A stretch of DNA of 19,079 bases, taken from positions 1 through 19,079 of the forward strand of contig QMMT01000004.1 in the NCBI GenBank assembly GCA_003647385.1, given 5' to 3'. The notes beneath the pieces were generated by a model. The model was not told where the DNA came from. It searched no databases and saw nothing but the letters and a program-made list of their open reading frames with translations. This stretch comes from Deltaproteobacteria bacterium. GTDB taxonomy: Bacteria > Desulfobacterota > Desulfobacteria > Desulfobacterales > Desulfobacteraceae. The translations under genes were made by a program, and so were the position numbers. Of the stretch, positions 8,938-16,975 are shown in pieces. Positions within the stretch are counted from its first letter, which is position 1. Each line of letters opens with the position of its first letter.

Positions 8938-8959
8938 TACAAAAACGGAGATTTTCACC

Positions 8960-10024
8960 ATGAAAGATGTCTATAAAAAACTGGCGATCCATCTTGATAA
9001 TACACCCAGCGGCTTTCCTGAAACTAAATCAGGCGTTGAACTCAGGATTTTAAAACAACTTTTTACAAAAGAAGAGGCCCAGCTTGACCTATCCCTTGTT
9101 CTTATGCTTGAAACAACTGAAACAATAGCGAAAAGGGCCAATAAAAATCCTGAAGCGATTAAGCCCATGCTCATTGAAATGGGCAAAAAAGGATTGATTA
9201 TCCATGTTAACCGGGACGGGAAAGACACCTTTATGCTGCTTCATTTTGTTGTTGGTATATGGGAATACCAGGTCAACAGGCTGACCAAGGAACTGATTAA
9301 GGATTTTAATGAATATGCTCCCTATCTGATAAAAGACCAGTATAAAAACAAAACCCATCAACTGAGGATAGTGCCGGTTGCCAAAGCCGTCAACACAGAA
9401 CTGAATATCATGGATTATGAGCAGGTTGAAAATATTATCAAATCCCAGTCAAAAATCCTTGTGGCCCCCTGTATCTGCAGGCAGGAACACACTATCATGG
9501 GTAAGGGCTGCGGCAAAATAAGTGAATCCTGCTTAATTTTCGGCGGTGGAGCCTATATCTATGAAAGCCGGGGCATCGGCCGAACCATATCCCAGGAAGA
9601 GGCATTAGACATTGTCAAAGAAGGGGTTAAACAAGGACTCGTCCCCCAGCCTTCCAATGCAAAAAAACCCATCAATATCTGTCTTTGCTGCGACTGCTGC
9701 TGCCAACTCCTGAAAAACATAAAAGATTTTGAGGCGCCTGCAAAAATTGTCAGTTCCAACTTTCAGGCCAGCATCGATGAGGATGAGTGTACCGGCTGCC
9801 AGGCGTGTGAAGAAATTTGTCCCATGGATGCCATTGAGATGGATGAAGAAAAAATCGTTGCAGCCGTTAACCTGGATCGTTGTATTGGATGCGGTCTGTG
9901 CGTCACGGTCTGTGAATTTGATGCCATATCTCTTAAAGATAAAAAAGAAACCGAAAAAATAGCACCTCCAGCCAACTTAGTAGAAACCTATATGAACATT
10001 ACTAAGGAAAAAGGCCTTATTTAA
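8960..10024 (+). CDS. Winged-helix protein with cysteine-rich centre and C-terminal double [4Fe-4S] ferredoxin
   Basis: A 354-residue protein of a family seen in anaerobes, function unknown to me. Residues about 10-100 (GFPETKSGVELRILKQLF and onward) look like a winged helix-turn-helix. A middle part has C171, C173, C184 and C191, then the dense motif CLCCDCCC (241-248). The C-terminus is a ferredoxin with CTGCQACEEICP (277-288) and CIGCGLCVTVCE (308-319), enough for two [4Fe-4S] clusters. There is no signal peptide. GGAG nine bases before ATG 8960 supports the start. The gene lies 22 bases behind mtaB and ends the operon. It could be a redox- or metal-sensing regulator, an electron carrier, or a cluster donor to the radical-SAM enzyme MtaB; the sequence does not decide. 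Its stop overlaps that of the converging TerB-DnaJ gene by four bases. Confidence 0.75.
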   Translation: MKDVYKKLAIHLDNTPSGFPETKSGVELRILKQLFTKEEAQLDLSLVLMLETTETIAKRANKNPEAIKPMLIEMGKKGLIIHVNRDGKDTFMLLHFVVGIWEYQVNRLTKELIKDFNEYAPYLIKDQYKNKTHQLRIVPVAKAVNTELNIMDYEQVENIIKSQSKILVAPCICRQEHTIMGKGCGKISESCLIFGGGAYIYESRGIGRTISQEEALDIVKEGVKQGLVPQPSNAKKPINICLCCDCCCQLLKNIKDFEAPAKIVSSNFQASIDEDECTGCQACEEICPMDAIEMDEEKIVAAVNLDRCIGCGLCVTVCEFDAISLKDKKETEKIAPPANLVETYMNITKEKGLI

Positions 10025-10785
10025 AGTCCTCTTTCTTTTTTCACATAGTCATAGGCTTCCTGAATTTCTTTAAACTTGTCATTGGCAAATTTAATAAACT
10101 CTTCAGGAAGTCCTTTTGCTTCAATCTTATCCGGATGGTATTCGGTTACAAGTTTTCTATACTGTTTTTTTATCTCTTCATTGGATGATGTTTCATCACA
10201 TTTCAGGACAGCATAATACTTATTGGTTTCTTTAACATATTTTGATTTAAGCCGGCCATAATCTGTAGTGGAAAATCTAAAAATTCTTGTGGCAGACAAC
10301 AGCATGGTTTCTTCTTCATTTGAAATCCTGCCGTCCGCTGTAGATACCCTAAGTAATACATCCATCATCAATTCTATAATTCGAGGCTGGGTGTTAAATA
10401 CTGAATAAAACTGTATAGCAAAAGCATCAAAATTTTCAGGCGAACTGACTGCCTGCCTGAATATATTTTTAGCAGTCTGCTGCCCGTTTAAATCAAGTTG
10501 AAGATCTTGTTTCATAAAGTTTTCAACTGCTGATATTTCACTGTCTGTCACAGTGCCATCTGCTTTACAAATTTTGGCCAGCATTGAAAATGCTGCTGTA
10601 AAAAAAACAAGCTGGGCCTGTTCATTTGAAGATAAAGTCTCCCGGGCTCCAGGGCGTGATGAAAGATATGCCTGTTCTTTTTTATCCACAAATGTATGCC
10701 CGAATGCAGCACCTGCCACAGCACCTATAGGACCGCCCAATGCAAACCCGATGGTTCCTCCGATCATTTTACCCAACCAACTCAT
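10021..10785 (-). CDS. TerB-like/DnaJ co-chaperone (DjlA-like)
   Basis: A 254-residue protein with three parts. The N-terminus (about residues 7-30) is a glycine/alanine-rich hydrophobic stretch, IGGTIGFALGGPIGAVAG, likely to insert in or bind the membrane. The middle (about 55-175) is a TerB-like helical domain with two acidic loops, KADGTVTDSE (74-83) and TADGRISNEE (149-158). The C-terminus (about 188-254) is a J domain with the HPD tripeptide (217-219) that stimulates Hsp70 (DnaK) ATPase. This order is that of DjlA-type co-chaperones. AAAGGA lies just before ATG 10785. The gene is divergent from the BON lipoprotein unit and shares an overlapping promoter with it, so both may respond to the same signal. 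Assignment to the DjlA group is likely; the client proteins are unknown. Confidence 0.82.
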   Translation of the reverse strand: MSWLGKMIGGTIGFALGGPIGAVAGAAFGHTFVDKKEQAYLSSRPGARETLSSNEQAQLVFFTAAFSMLAKICKADGTVTDSEISAVENFMKQDLQLDLNGQQTAKNIFRQAVSSPENFDAFAIQFYSVFNTQPRIIELMMDVLLRVSTADGRISNEEETMLLSATRIFRFSTTDYGRLKSKYVKETNKYYAVLKCDETSSNEEIKKQYRKLVTEYHPDKIEAKGLPEEFIKFANDKFKEIQEAYDYVKKERGL

Positions 10786-10811
10786 TTATTTTCCTTTCAC
10801 ATAAAAAAAAT

Positions 10812-10863
10812 CAAAACGCTTGTTTCATTTTTAAAGTTTATATATAAACACAAAAGCGTTTTG
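10812..10863. promoter_or_regulatory. Inverted-repeat operator candidate in the shared divergent promoter
   Basis: CAAAACGCTT (10812-10821) and AAGCGTTTTG (10854-10863) form a perfect 10-base inverted repeat whose arms are centred 42 bases apart, about four helical turns. A 14-base palindrome GTTTATATATAAAC (10836-10849) lies between. The left arm touches the -35 box of the plus-strand promoter; the right arm fills the spacer of the minus-strand promoter next to its -35 box. A protein bound at both arms would cover both promoters. On the minus strand the repeat is followed by eight Ts, but the first arm lies upstream of the predicted start of transcription, so a terminator is less likely. Confidence 0.4.
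10820..10848 (+). promoter_or_regulatory. Sigma-70-type promoter for the small membrane protein/BON lipoprotein pair
   Basis: TTGTTT (10820-10825), a 17-base spacer and TATAAA (10843-10848). Transcription would start near 10855, about 43 bases before the ATG at 10898. The -10 box overlaps the -10 box of the opposite promoter. Confidence 0.5.
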
Positions 10864-10869
10864 CGTCAA
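10841..10869 (-). promoter_or_regulatory. Sigma-70-type promoter for the TerB-DnaJ gene
   Basis: Read on the minus strand: TTGACG (10869-10864), a 17-base spacer and TATATA (10846-10841). Transcription would start near 10835, about 50 bases before the ATG at 10785. It shares four bases of its -10 box with the plus-strand promoter, so the two cannot be used at the same moment. Confidence 0.5.
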
Positions 10870-10897
10870 ATGATTAACCAACACAAATTGTAATTTT

Positions 10898-11155
10898 ATG
10901 CTGCTAAAAAAAACCATAGGAACGATTATCATTCTCTTAAATATAGCAGGCCTGGGATTTTTACTCTACCTGGCAGGCCTGATGCTTAAGGAAAAATTTT
11001 TCCCAAAAAAACAAATCATTGCAGTTCAACAGACCCGTGTTAAGAAAAAAAATCCAAAAATTCTTAACGACAATATCATACCTGATGAAGATGATTTATT
11101 AAAAGACATGGATTTATCTGACCTGGACAACCTTAATCTTGATGATTTTGAATAA
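10898..11155 (+). CDS. Small single-pass membrane protein with acidic tail
   Basis: An 85-residue protein that I do not recognise. It has one hydrophobic helix (about residues 6-30), then a basic stretch (KEKFFPKK and RVKKKNP, about 31-53), and a strongly acidic C-terminal tail with repeated D-L-D patterns (about 62-85). The charge layout predicts that the lysine-rich part and the tail face the cytoplasm. No lipobox or cleavage site is seen. The upstream ribosome binding site is weak, so the start is less certain. Its stop overlaps the start of the BON lipoprotein gene by one base (TAATG), which implies coupled translation and a shared role, perhaps in the cell envelope. Confidence 0.55.
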   Translation: MLLKKTIGTIIILLNIAGLGFLLYLAGLMLKEKFFPKKQIIAVQQTRVKKKNPKILNDNIIPDEDDLLKDMDLSDLDNLNLDDFE

Positions 11156-11757
11156 TGATACTGCTAATGAATCCACGATATTTGTTTTTGCCCATTGCCC
11201 TGACAACATGCCTGGTCATATGCCTGCTATTCGCAGGCTGTGGCGCTGTAGTTGTCGGTGGTGCTGCCTATGGTGGTTATAAAGGGGCGACCGATGAGCG
11301 CTCCATAGGTACCATGCTGGATGATTCTGTTATCTCCTCAACGGTGAAAACTAAAATGATTTCAGATGAATTTATAAAAGCGACTCATATTGATGTGGAT
11401 GTATTAAATGGTGTTGTATTCTTGATTGGCGTAGTAGAATCATCCTCTCAAAGAAGGATGGCAGCAGATATTGCAAGAGGAGTGGAAGGTGTAAGAAGAG
11501 TTGAAAACCAGCTCCTTGTCGGCAAAACCAGTGTTGAACAGGATTTAAATGATACCATCCTTACAAGTAAAATCAGAACTGAGCTTGTAAAAGCACCGGA
11601 TATCCGGTCAACCAATATTGATATTGATACCAATAATAATGTGGTCACTGTCACTGGTATTGTTTCATCTCAGAATGAAAAAAACAAAGCGCTCTATATT
11701 GTACAAAAGGTTTCCGGGAACCGGCAGATTGTTGATAATCTGATAGTTGGCAATTAA
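11155..11757 (+). CDS. BON-domain outer-membrane lipoprotein, DolP (YraP)-like
   Basis: A 200-residue predicted lipoprotein. The N-terminus is a signal peptide ending in the lipobox LFAGC, with the lipidated cysteine at residue 29. Next comes a glycine-rich linker (VVVGGAAYGGYKGATDERSIG), very close in pattern to the start of mature E. coli DolP, which has ATDPRSVG at the matching place. Two BON domains follow (about residues 58-125 and 130-200). DolP acts at the outer membrane in envelope integrity and supports the BAM complex; the same role here is inferred. The gene overlaps the small membrane protein gene by one base and converges with dnaE, the two stops sharing TTAA. A short GGCA/TGCC hairpin with five Ts at 11749-11768 may end its transcript but is weak. 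Confidence 0.82.
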   Translation: MILLMNPRYLFLPIALTTCLVICLLFAGCGAVVVGGAAYGGYKGATDERSIGTMLDDSVISSTVKTKMISDEFIKATHIDVDVLNGVVFLIGVVESSSQRRMAADIARGVEGVRRVENQLLVGKTSVEQDLNDTILTSKIRTELVKAPDIRSTNIDIDTNNNVVTVTGIVSSQNEKNKALYIVQKVSGNRQIVDNLIVGN

Positions 11758-14700
11758 CTGCCGTTTTTCCTGTTGAGCCAGGGTTTCTTTTTCTTCTGTT
11801 TCTCCTTAACGGGCGCACACCTGGTTTCAACAGCACCCTCACCCAGAAGGTCTTCCACATCAGCAAAAAAGGAAGGGTCCAGACTGGTTGTATAGTCATC
11901 TGAGAGTTTAACCAGTACGGCTGGATTTTCATCTATCCTGATTTTTAGACAGACGATATAGTCACCCGGATAATTTTCAATAATAATTTTAAGTTTTTCA
12001 AGCGTATCTGAAGATGACCTCTTTGAATTTATACTGATCAGTATACTATGGGTCCACTCTTGTTGTGCGTGGTCAATTGGGACGATTTTTTCTGCTATCA
12101 GTTTGACAATATTTTCTTTTTTCTGAACCCGGGCTTCTAAGATAACAATCTCTTCATTGGTCAAAAGCATGTGATTTTTTACATAAAGATTGGGGAAAAC
12201 GACCACTTCAATGCTGCCGGATTGATCATCAATGGCTGCAAATGCCATCATATCCCCTTTTTTGGTTTTGTGAATTTTAAGCGTCTTTATCGTACCGCCT
12301 ATTCGAATCATTTTTTCATCAGCAATATCCTGAATATTGATCGAGTTCACCGTGGCGTATTTTTGAATCGTCTTTTGATATTTATCAAGGGGATGGCCTG
12401 AGATATAAAACCCCAGAGACTCTTTTTCCAGGGATAAAAGCATATTTTCTTCCCATTCATCAATGTCAGGCAGTTTAGGTCTGCTCACAGGCAGTGACGT
12501 TCCCATATTTGAGTCTGCAAATAAATCCAGCTGTGAATCAGCTTTTTCTTTTTGTATCCTTGATCCATGATCCAGAGCATCTTCAAGAATCGCCATCATC
12601 TGGCTGCGCCGGGTATTACTTGAATCAAAAGCCCCGCACTTGATCAAGGCCTCAAGGACTTTTTTATTTACCTTACCGACATTGACCTGTTCACAAAAAT
12701 CATAAATAGTTTCAAACTCACCTTCTTTGTCCCTTGACTCAACAATGGATTCAATTGCTGCAGCACCGACATTTTTCACAGCAGCCAGACCAAACCTGAT
12801 GCATCCGTCAGAGACAGTAAAATGGGCATCACTCTTGTTTACATCTGGAGGAAGAACCTTGATATTATGAGTCCGGCATTGATCTATATATTTAATAACC
12901 GCATCAGAATTGCTTCTCTCACTGGTCATTAAGGCAGCAATAAATTCAAGGGCAAAATTAGCCTTTAAATAAGCAGTTTGATAGGCAATAAGAGCATAAG
13001 CGGCACTATGAGATTTATTAAAGCCGTATCCACCAAATTTTTCCATCAGATCAAATAATTCAGCAGCCTTTTTAAGATCATGACCGTTTTCTTTTGCCCC
13101 TTTCAAAAAAAGTTCTCGATGCTCTTCCATCATTGAAACAATCTTTTTACCCATGGCTTTTCGAAGCCCATCTGCATCTGCCATTGAATAATTGGCAAGA
13201 ACTCCGGCAATTTTCATGACCTGTTCCTGATAGAGAATTACTCCATAGGTCTCTTTTAAAACCGGTTCCAACTCATCAAAAAGATAGACCACTTCCTGCC
13301 GCCCATGTTTTCTCTCAACATAGGTGGTTGCCATTCCACTGTCCAAAGGTCCGGGGCGATAAAGGGCCACAAGAGCCACAATGTCTGAAAAACTGGCGGG
13401 TTTCAATCTTGAAATCAAATCCTTCATGCCGGAGCTTTCAAGCTGGAACACACCAGTGGTGTCAGCCTTCTGCAATAACTCGAAGGTTTTAGCATCTTCA
13501 TAATCAAGCGTTAAAAGATCCGGGGGTGTCTTTCCCTGGCGTTTAATCAGTTCAATACAATTTTTGATCACCGTAAGGTTTCTTAAACCCAGAAAATCAA
13601 ACTTGACCAGCCCAAGTTTTTCAACATAATTCATATCAAACTGGGTCACGGTCTCGCCTTCTTTACCTTTATACAATGGCAGATATTCGTTCAACGGCTT
13701 ATCAGCAACCACAACACCGGCTGCATGTGTGGACGCATGCCTTGGCAGACCTTCCAAAAGAAGAGATACTTCGAGCATCTGGGTCTTTTCTTCAGATTCG
13801 GCACACTTTTCTTTGATCGCCGGAACCTCCTCAATGGCTTTTGTCAGATTCTTTGCATTATCCGGGATCATTTTAGCGATTTCATCGACTTCGGACAGAA
13901 GAACACCGATAGCTCTTCCCACATCCCTGATAACCGCTTTGGCCTTAAGCTTACCAAAGGTTATAATCTGACAGACATACTCAGGCCCTCCATACCGGTC
14001 AATGACATATTTATAAACCTGATCCCGCCCCTCGATGCAAAAGTCCACATCAATATCCGGCATGCTCATACGGGAAGGATTTAAAAATCTTTCAAAAATC
14101 AGTCCGTGCTCAATGGGATCAAGGGCTGTAATATCCATTGCATAGGCAACCATTGATCCCGCAGCTGATCCCCTTCCCGGGCCCACGGGAACTCCTATCT
14201 TTTTTGAATAGGCTATAAAATCTGCAACAATTAAAAAATAGCCGGGGAAACCCATTTCAAGAATAACACCTATTTCATAGTCTATTCTATCTCTGTAGGC
14301 TTTCTCATCAATATCCGGGGTTGAAGCCTTAATTATCTTAAGTTTTTTTTCAAATCCTTCCATGGCCTTTTGTTTGAAGATATCATCCTCTGATTCTTCT
14401 TTAGACATGGCATAACGGGGGAAATGATAAGTCTTGTCATCAAATTCAACATTACATCTGGATATTATTTCCCGTGTATTTTCAATGGCACCCGGAACCT
14501 TGCCAAAAGACTGAATCATCTCTTCGGGAGATTTAAAATAGAGCTGATCAGAATCAAACTTAAATCTGTTTTGATTGGTAACGGTATCACCGGTCTGTAT
14601 GCAGAGCAGTATTTCATGAGCCTTATCATCACCCTTGGAAAGATAGTGGCAGTCATTGGTTGCTACTATGGGAATAGAAAGTCGCTCACTGATATCAAGA

Positions 14701-15281
14701 ATTCCCTGATTGACTTTTTCTTGAATTTGAATACCATTTTCCTGAATTTCTAAAAAAAAATTTCTTTCACCAAAGATATTCAAATAAAACCTGGCAGCAT
14801 CATCCGCAGCTTCCATTTTGTTCTGGATAATATTTTTTGGAATGTCCCCTTTAAGACAGGCAGAAAGCCCGATCAAACCCTTTGAATGACTGGCAAGAAG
14901 TTCCTTGTCAATTCTGGGTTTATAATAAAACCCCTTTAATTGTGCAATAGAGACCAGTTTGCAGAGGTTGGTATAGCCTTCACGGTCTTTTGCAAGAAGA
15001 ACCAGGTGGCTCAATCCTTTGTGGTCCATCTGGGTTCTGTCATTCAATGTTCGGGGTGCGACATAGACTTCGCAGCCAATTACGGGTTTAATCGATTCTT
15101 CTCTGGCCTTTTCATAAAACTGAGCAACACCGAACATGGTACCATGATCCGTCATGGATACGGCATCCATTCCATATTCGTGGCATTTCTTGAATAAGGA
15201 ATCCAGCCTTATGGCCCCATCAAGAAGTGAATATTCCGTATGAAGATGAAGGTGGTAAAATGGTGATGACAACTGGGTCAT
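11754..15281 (-). CDS. dnaE: DNA polymerase III alpha subunit DnaE
   Basis: The replicative DNA polymerase catalytic subunit, 1175 residues, close to the 1160 of E. coli. It opens with a PHP domain (HLHLHTEYSLLDGA, from about residue 10; MTDHGTM about 43-49). The palm carries PDIDVDF (about 406-412) with two catalytic aspartates, and the third lies in LVKFDFLGLR (about 555-565). FGGYGFNKSHSAAYA, a helix-hairpin-helix region and an OB-fold with IRIGGTIKTLKIHKTKKGD follow; the tail is lysine-rich (KEKQKKKKPW). No proofreading exonuclease domain is fused, so this is DnaE, not PolC. The ATG at 15281 lies six bases after the guaB stop, with AAGG inside the guaB end, so the two are one operon. Its 3' end overlaps the converging BON lipoprotein gene by four bases. 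Confidence 0.96.
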   Translation of the reverse strand: MTQLSSPFYHLHLHTEYSLLDGAIRLDSLFKKCHEYGMDAVSMTDHGTMFGVAQFYEKAREESIKPVIGCEVYVAPRTLNDRTQMDHKGLSHLVLLAKDREGYTNLCKLVSIAQLKGFYYKPRIDKELLASHSKGLIGLSACLKGDIPKNIIQNKMEAADDAARFYLNIFGERNFFLEIQENGIQIQEKVNQGILDISERLSIPIVATNDCHYLSKGDDKAHEILLCIQTGDTVTNQNRFKFDSDQLYFKSPEEMIQSFGKVPGAIENTREIISRCNVEFDDKTYHFPRYAMSKEESEDDIFKQKAMEGFEKKLKIIKASTPDIDEKAYRDRIDYEIGVILEMGFPGYFLIVADFIAYSKKIGVPVGPGRGSAAGSMVAYAMDITALDPIEHGLIFERFLNPSRMSMPDIDVDFCIEGRDQVYKYVIDRYGGPEYVCQIITFGKLKAKAVIRDVGRAIGVLLSEVDEIAKMIPDNAKNLTKAIEEVPAIKEKCAESEEKTQMLEVSLLLEGLPRHASTHAAGVVVADKPLNEYLPLYKGKEGETVTQFDMNYVEKLGLVKFDFLGLRNLTVIKNCIELIKRQGKTPPDLLTLDYEDAKTFELLQKADTTGVFQLESSGMKDLISRLKPASFSDIVALVALYRPGPLDSGMATTYVERKHGRQEVVYLFDELEPVLKETYGVILYQEQVMKIAGVLANYSMADADGLRKAMGKKIVSMMEEHRELFLKGAKENGHDLKKAAELFDLMEKFGGYGFNKSHSAAYALIAYQTAYLKANFALEFIAALMTSERSNSDAVIKYIDQCRTHNIKVLPPDVNKSDAHFTVSDGCIRFGLAAVKNVGAAAIESIVESRDKEGEFETIYDFCEQVNVGKVNKKVLEALIKCGAFDSSNTRRSQMMAILEDALDHGSRIQKEKADSQLDLFADSNMGTSLPVSRPKLPDIDEWEENMLLSLEKESLGFYISGHPLDKYQKTIQKYATVNSINIQDIADEKMIRIGGTIKTLKIHKTKKGDMMAFAAIDDQSGSIEVVVFPNLYVKNHMLLTNEEIVILEARVQKKENIVKLIAEKIVPIDHAQQEWTHSILISINSKRSSSDTLEKLKIIIENYPGDYIVCLKIRIDENPAVLVKLSDDYTTSLDPSFFADVEDLLGEGAVETRCAPVKEKQKKKKPWLNRKNGS

Positions 15282-15287
15282 TTTAGC

Positions 15288-16769
15288 TTAGTTACCTTCA
15301 ACCCTGTAATTTGGTGCCTCTTTGGTAATGACAACATCGTGGACATGACTTTCCTTAAGCCCTGCTGAACTGATTTTGATAAATTTTGCCTTTTTGTGAA
15401 GTTCCTCAATGCTAGCAGCACCAACATATCCCATACCCGCTTTAAGACCGCCAATCATCTGAACAATATTTTCCTTAATTGTTCCTCTGTAAGGAATTCG
15501 ACCTACAATACCTTCCGGAACAAGTTCCTCATCCTCACTGGTATCTTTCTGGTAGTAGCGGTCAGAGCTGCCCTTTTTCATGGCTTCAACCGACCCCATC
15601 CCACGGTATGCCTTGTAAGAACGCCCCTGATAAATAACCATTTCTCCAGGACTTTCTTCAGTTCCTGCTAAAAGACTTCCCAGCATAACAGAATGTGCAC
15701 CGGCTCCCAGAGCTTTAGAAATATCACCGGAAAACTTGATCCCCCCATCAGCTATAATCGGAACACCGGTGGCTTTTGAAATTTCTTTACAATTTTGAAT
15801 GGCCGTCAACTGAGGCACACCAACGCCTGCAACAATACGAGTGGTACAGATAGACCCCGGACCAATACCGATTTTAACTGCATCGGTACCCGCATCTATC
15901 AAAGCCTTTGCACCTGCCTCCGTAGCCACATTACCGGCAACAACCTGAGATTCAGGAAACGCATTTTTGATTTTTTTAATGGCATCAATAACATTTTTTG
16001 AATGACCATGGGACGTGTCAATCACAAGCGCATCCGCCCCTGCTCTTAGCAAGGTTTCAACTCTTTGCAGCATATCGGACCCCACTCCGATGGCGGCGCC
16101 AGCCCTTAATCTGCCCAGAGAATCTTTGCAGGCATTTGGATATTTCTTTATTTTTTCAATATCTTTTATAGTAATCAAGCCTTTGAGTTTACCTTCTTGG
16201 TCAACCACCAAAAGCTTTTCAATTCTATGTTTATGAAGCATAATCTTTGATTCTTCAAGGGTGCATTTTTCCGGAACCGTTACAAGATTCTCACTGGTCA
16301 TAACTTCTCTTGTCTGTTTTGAAAGCTGGGTCTCAAATCTTAAGTCTCTATTGGTCACAATACCCACCAGTTTATCGCCCTCAGTCACAGGGATACCGGA
16401 AATTCTGTATTTAGCCATAATTTTCAAAACATCTGAAATGGGGACATCGGGATGAACAATCACAGGATCAACAATCATCCCACTTTCTGATTTTTTTACC
16501 CGGTCTACTTCAATAGCCTGCTCTTCGATACTTAAATTTCTATGGATAAACCCCAACCCCCCTGCCCGTGCCATACTGATGGCAGTCAATGCTTCTGTGA
16601 CCGTATCCATGGCTGCACTGACAATAGGAATATTGACTTCAAGTTCTTTAGTCAAGCGTGTATGGGTCATAACTTCATCTGGAAGGATGGCAGAATAGTC
16701 GGGTAATAAGAGGACGTCATCAAATGACAGCCCTTCTCCCAATGGTATATCGGATATTATATTGGACAT
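15288..16769 (-). CDS. guaB: Inosine-5'-monophosphate dehydrogenase GuaB
   Basis: GuaB oxidises IMP to XMP with NAD+, the first committed step to GMP. The 493-residue protein is full length: N-terminal [14 protein letters not shown], two CBS domains (about residues 98-210) that bind adenine or guanine nucleotides and tune the enzyme, and the catalytic loop [10 protein letters not shown] with C308. The flap motif YRGMGS and the C-terminal RIPYRG are present. A strong GGAGG ends about seven bases before ATG 16769. A promoter (16886-16913) and a structured leader lie upstream. dnaE follows after six bases. This links guanine nucleotide supply and the replicative polymerase in one transcript; the partner gene guaA is not in the window. 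Confidence 0.97.
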   Translation of the reverse strand: MSNIISDIPLGEGLSFDDVLLLPDYSAILPDEVMTHTRLTKELEVNIPIVSAAMDTVTEALTAISMARAGGLGFIHRNLSIEEQAIEVDRVKKSESGMIVDPVIVHPDVPISDVLKIMAKYRISGIPVTEGDKLVGIVTNRDLRFETQLSKQTREVMTSENLVTVPEKCTLEESKIMLHKHRIEKLLVVDQEGKLKGLITIKDIEKIKKYPNACKDSLGRLRAGAAIGVGSDMLQRVETLLRAGADALVIDTSHGHSKNVIDAIKKIKNAFPESQVVAGNVATEAGAKALIDAGTDAVKIGIGPGSICTTRIVAGVGVPQLTAIQNCKEISKATGVPIIADGGIKFSGDISKALGAGAHSVMLGSLLAGTEESPGEMVIYQGRSYKAYRGMGSVEAMKKGSSDRYYQKDTSEDEELVPEGIVGRIPYRGTIKENIVQMIGGLKAGMGYVGAASIEELHKKAKFIKISSAGLKESHVHDVVITKEAPNYRVEGN

Positions 16770-16808
16770 AAGTTAACCTCCGGAAAGGAAATGTTTATTG
16801 ATACTATT

Positions 16809-16845
16809 AGGCCGGCAATCTAATGAGGTCTTAAACCACCAGCCT
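16809..16845 (-). promoter_or_regulatory. Stem-loop in the guaB leader
   Basis: On the minus strand AGGCTGG (16845-16839) can pair with CCGGCCT (16815-16809), seven pairs with one G-U, around a 23-base loop that holds a smaller GGT/ACC hairpin. No T run follows, so it is not a terminator. It does not show the conserved core of a purine riboswitch. It may be regulatory or chance. Confidence 0.25.
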
Positions 16846-16885
16846 TTATTTTAAAATCAATCAGTATATAAACACGATTATTTAC

Positions 16886-16913
16886 TAAATATCATACTTT
16901 TTAGCAAGGTCAA
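16886..16913 (-). promoter_or_regulatory. Candidate sigma-70 promoter for guaB-dnaE
   Basis: On the minus strand TTGACC (16913-16908), a 16-base spacer and TATTTA (16891-16886). The leader to the guaB start would be about 110 bases. Strength is moderate because of the short spacer and four-of-six -10 match. Confidence 0.4.
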
Positions 16914-16975
16914 ACTACGCTGAACCCATCAAATTTTTGAAAAAAAACAACCACTGACCAATCAACAGCAATGAT

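Noticed and set aside
10801..10863. Minus-strand hairpin plus eight Ts as a terminator or attenuator of the TerB-DnaJ gene
   Set aside because: The first arm lies in the -35/-10 spacer of the predicted promoter, so the full hairpin would not be transcribed; an operator fits better. Start mapping could reverse this.
13725..14084. Long plus-strand open frames opposite dnaE and guaB
   Set aside because: They are antisense shadows of strongly conserved genes, with no recognisable domains or ribosome binding sites.
16770..16880. Purine-type riboswitch in the guaB leader
   Set aside because: A stem-loop is possible but the conserved junction and loop sequences of purine riboswitches are not present, and no terminator follows.
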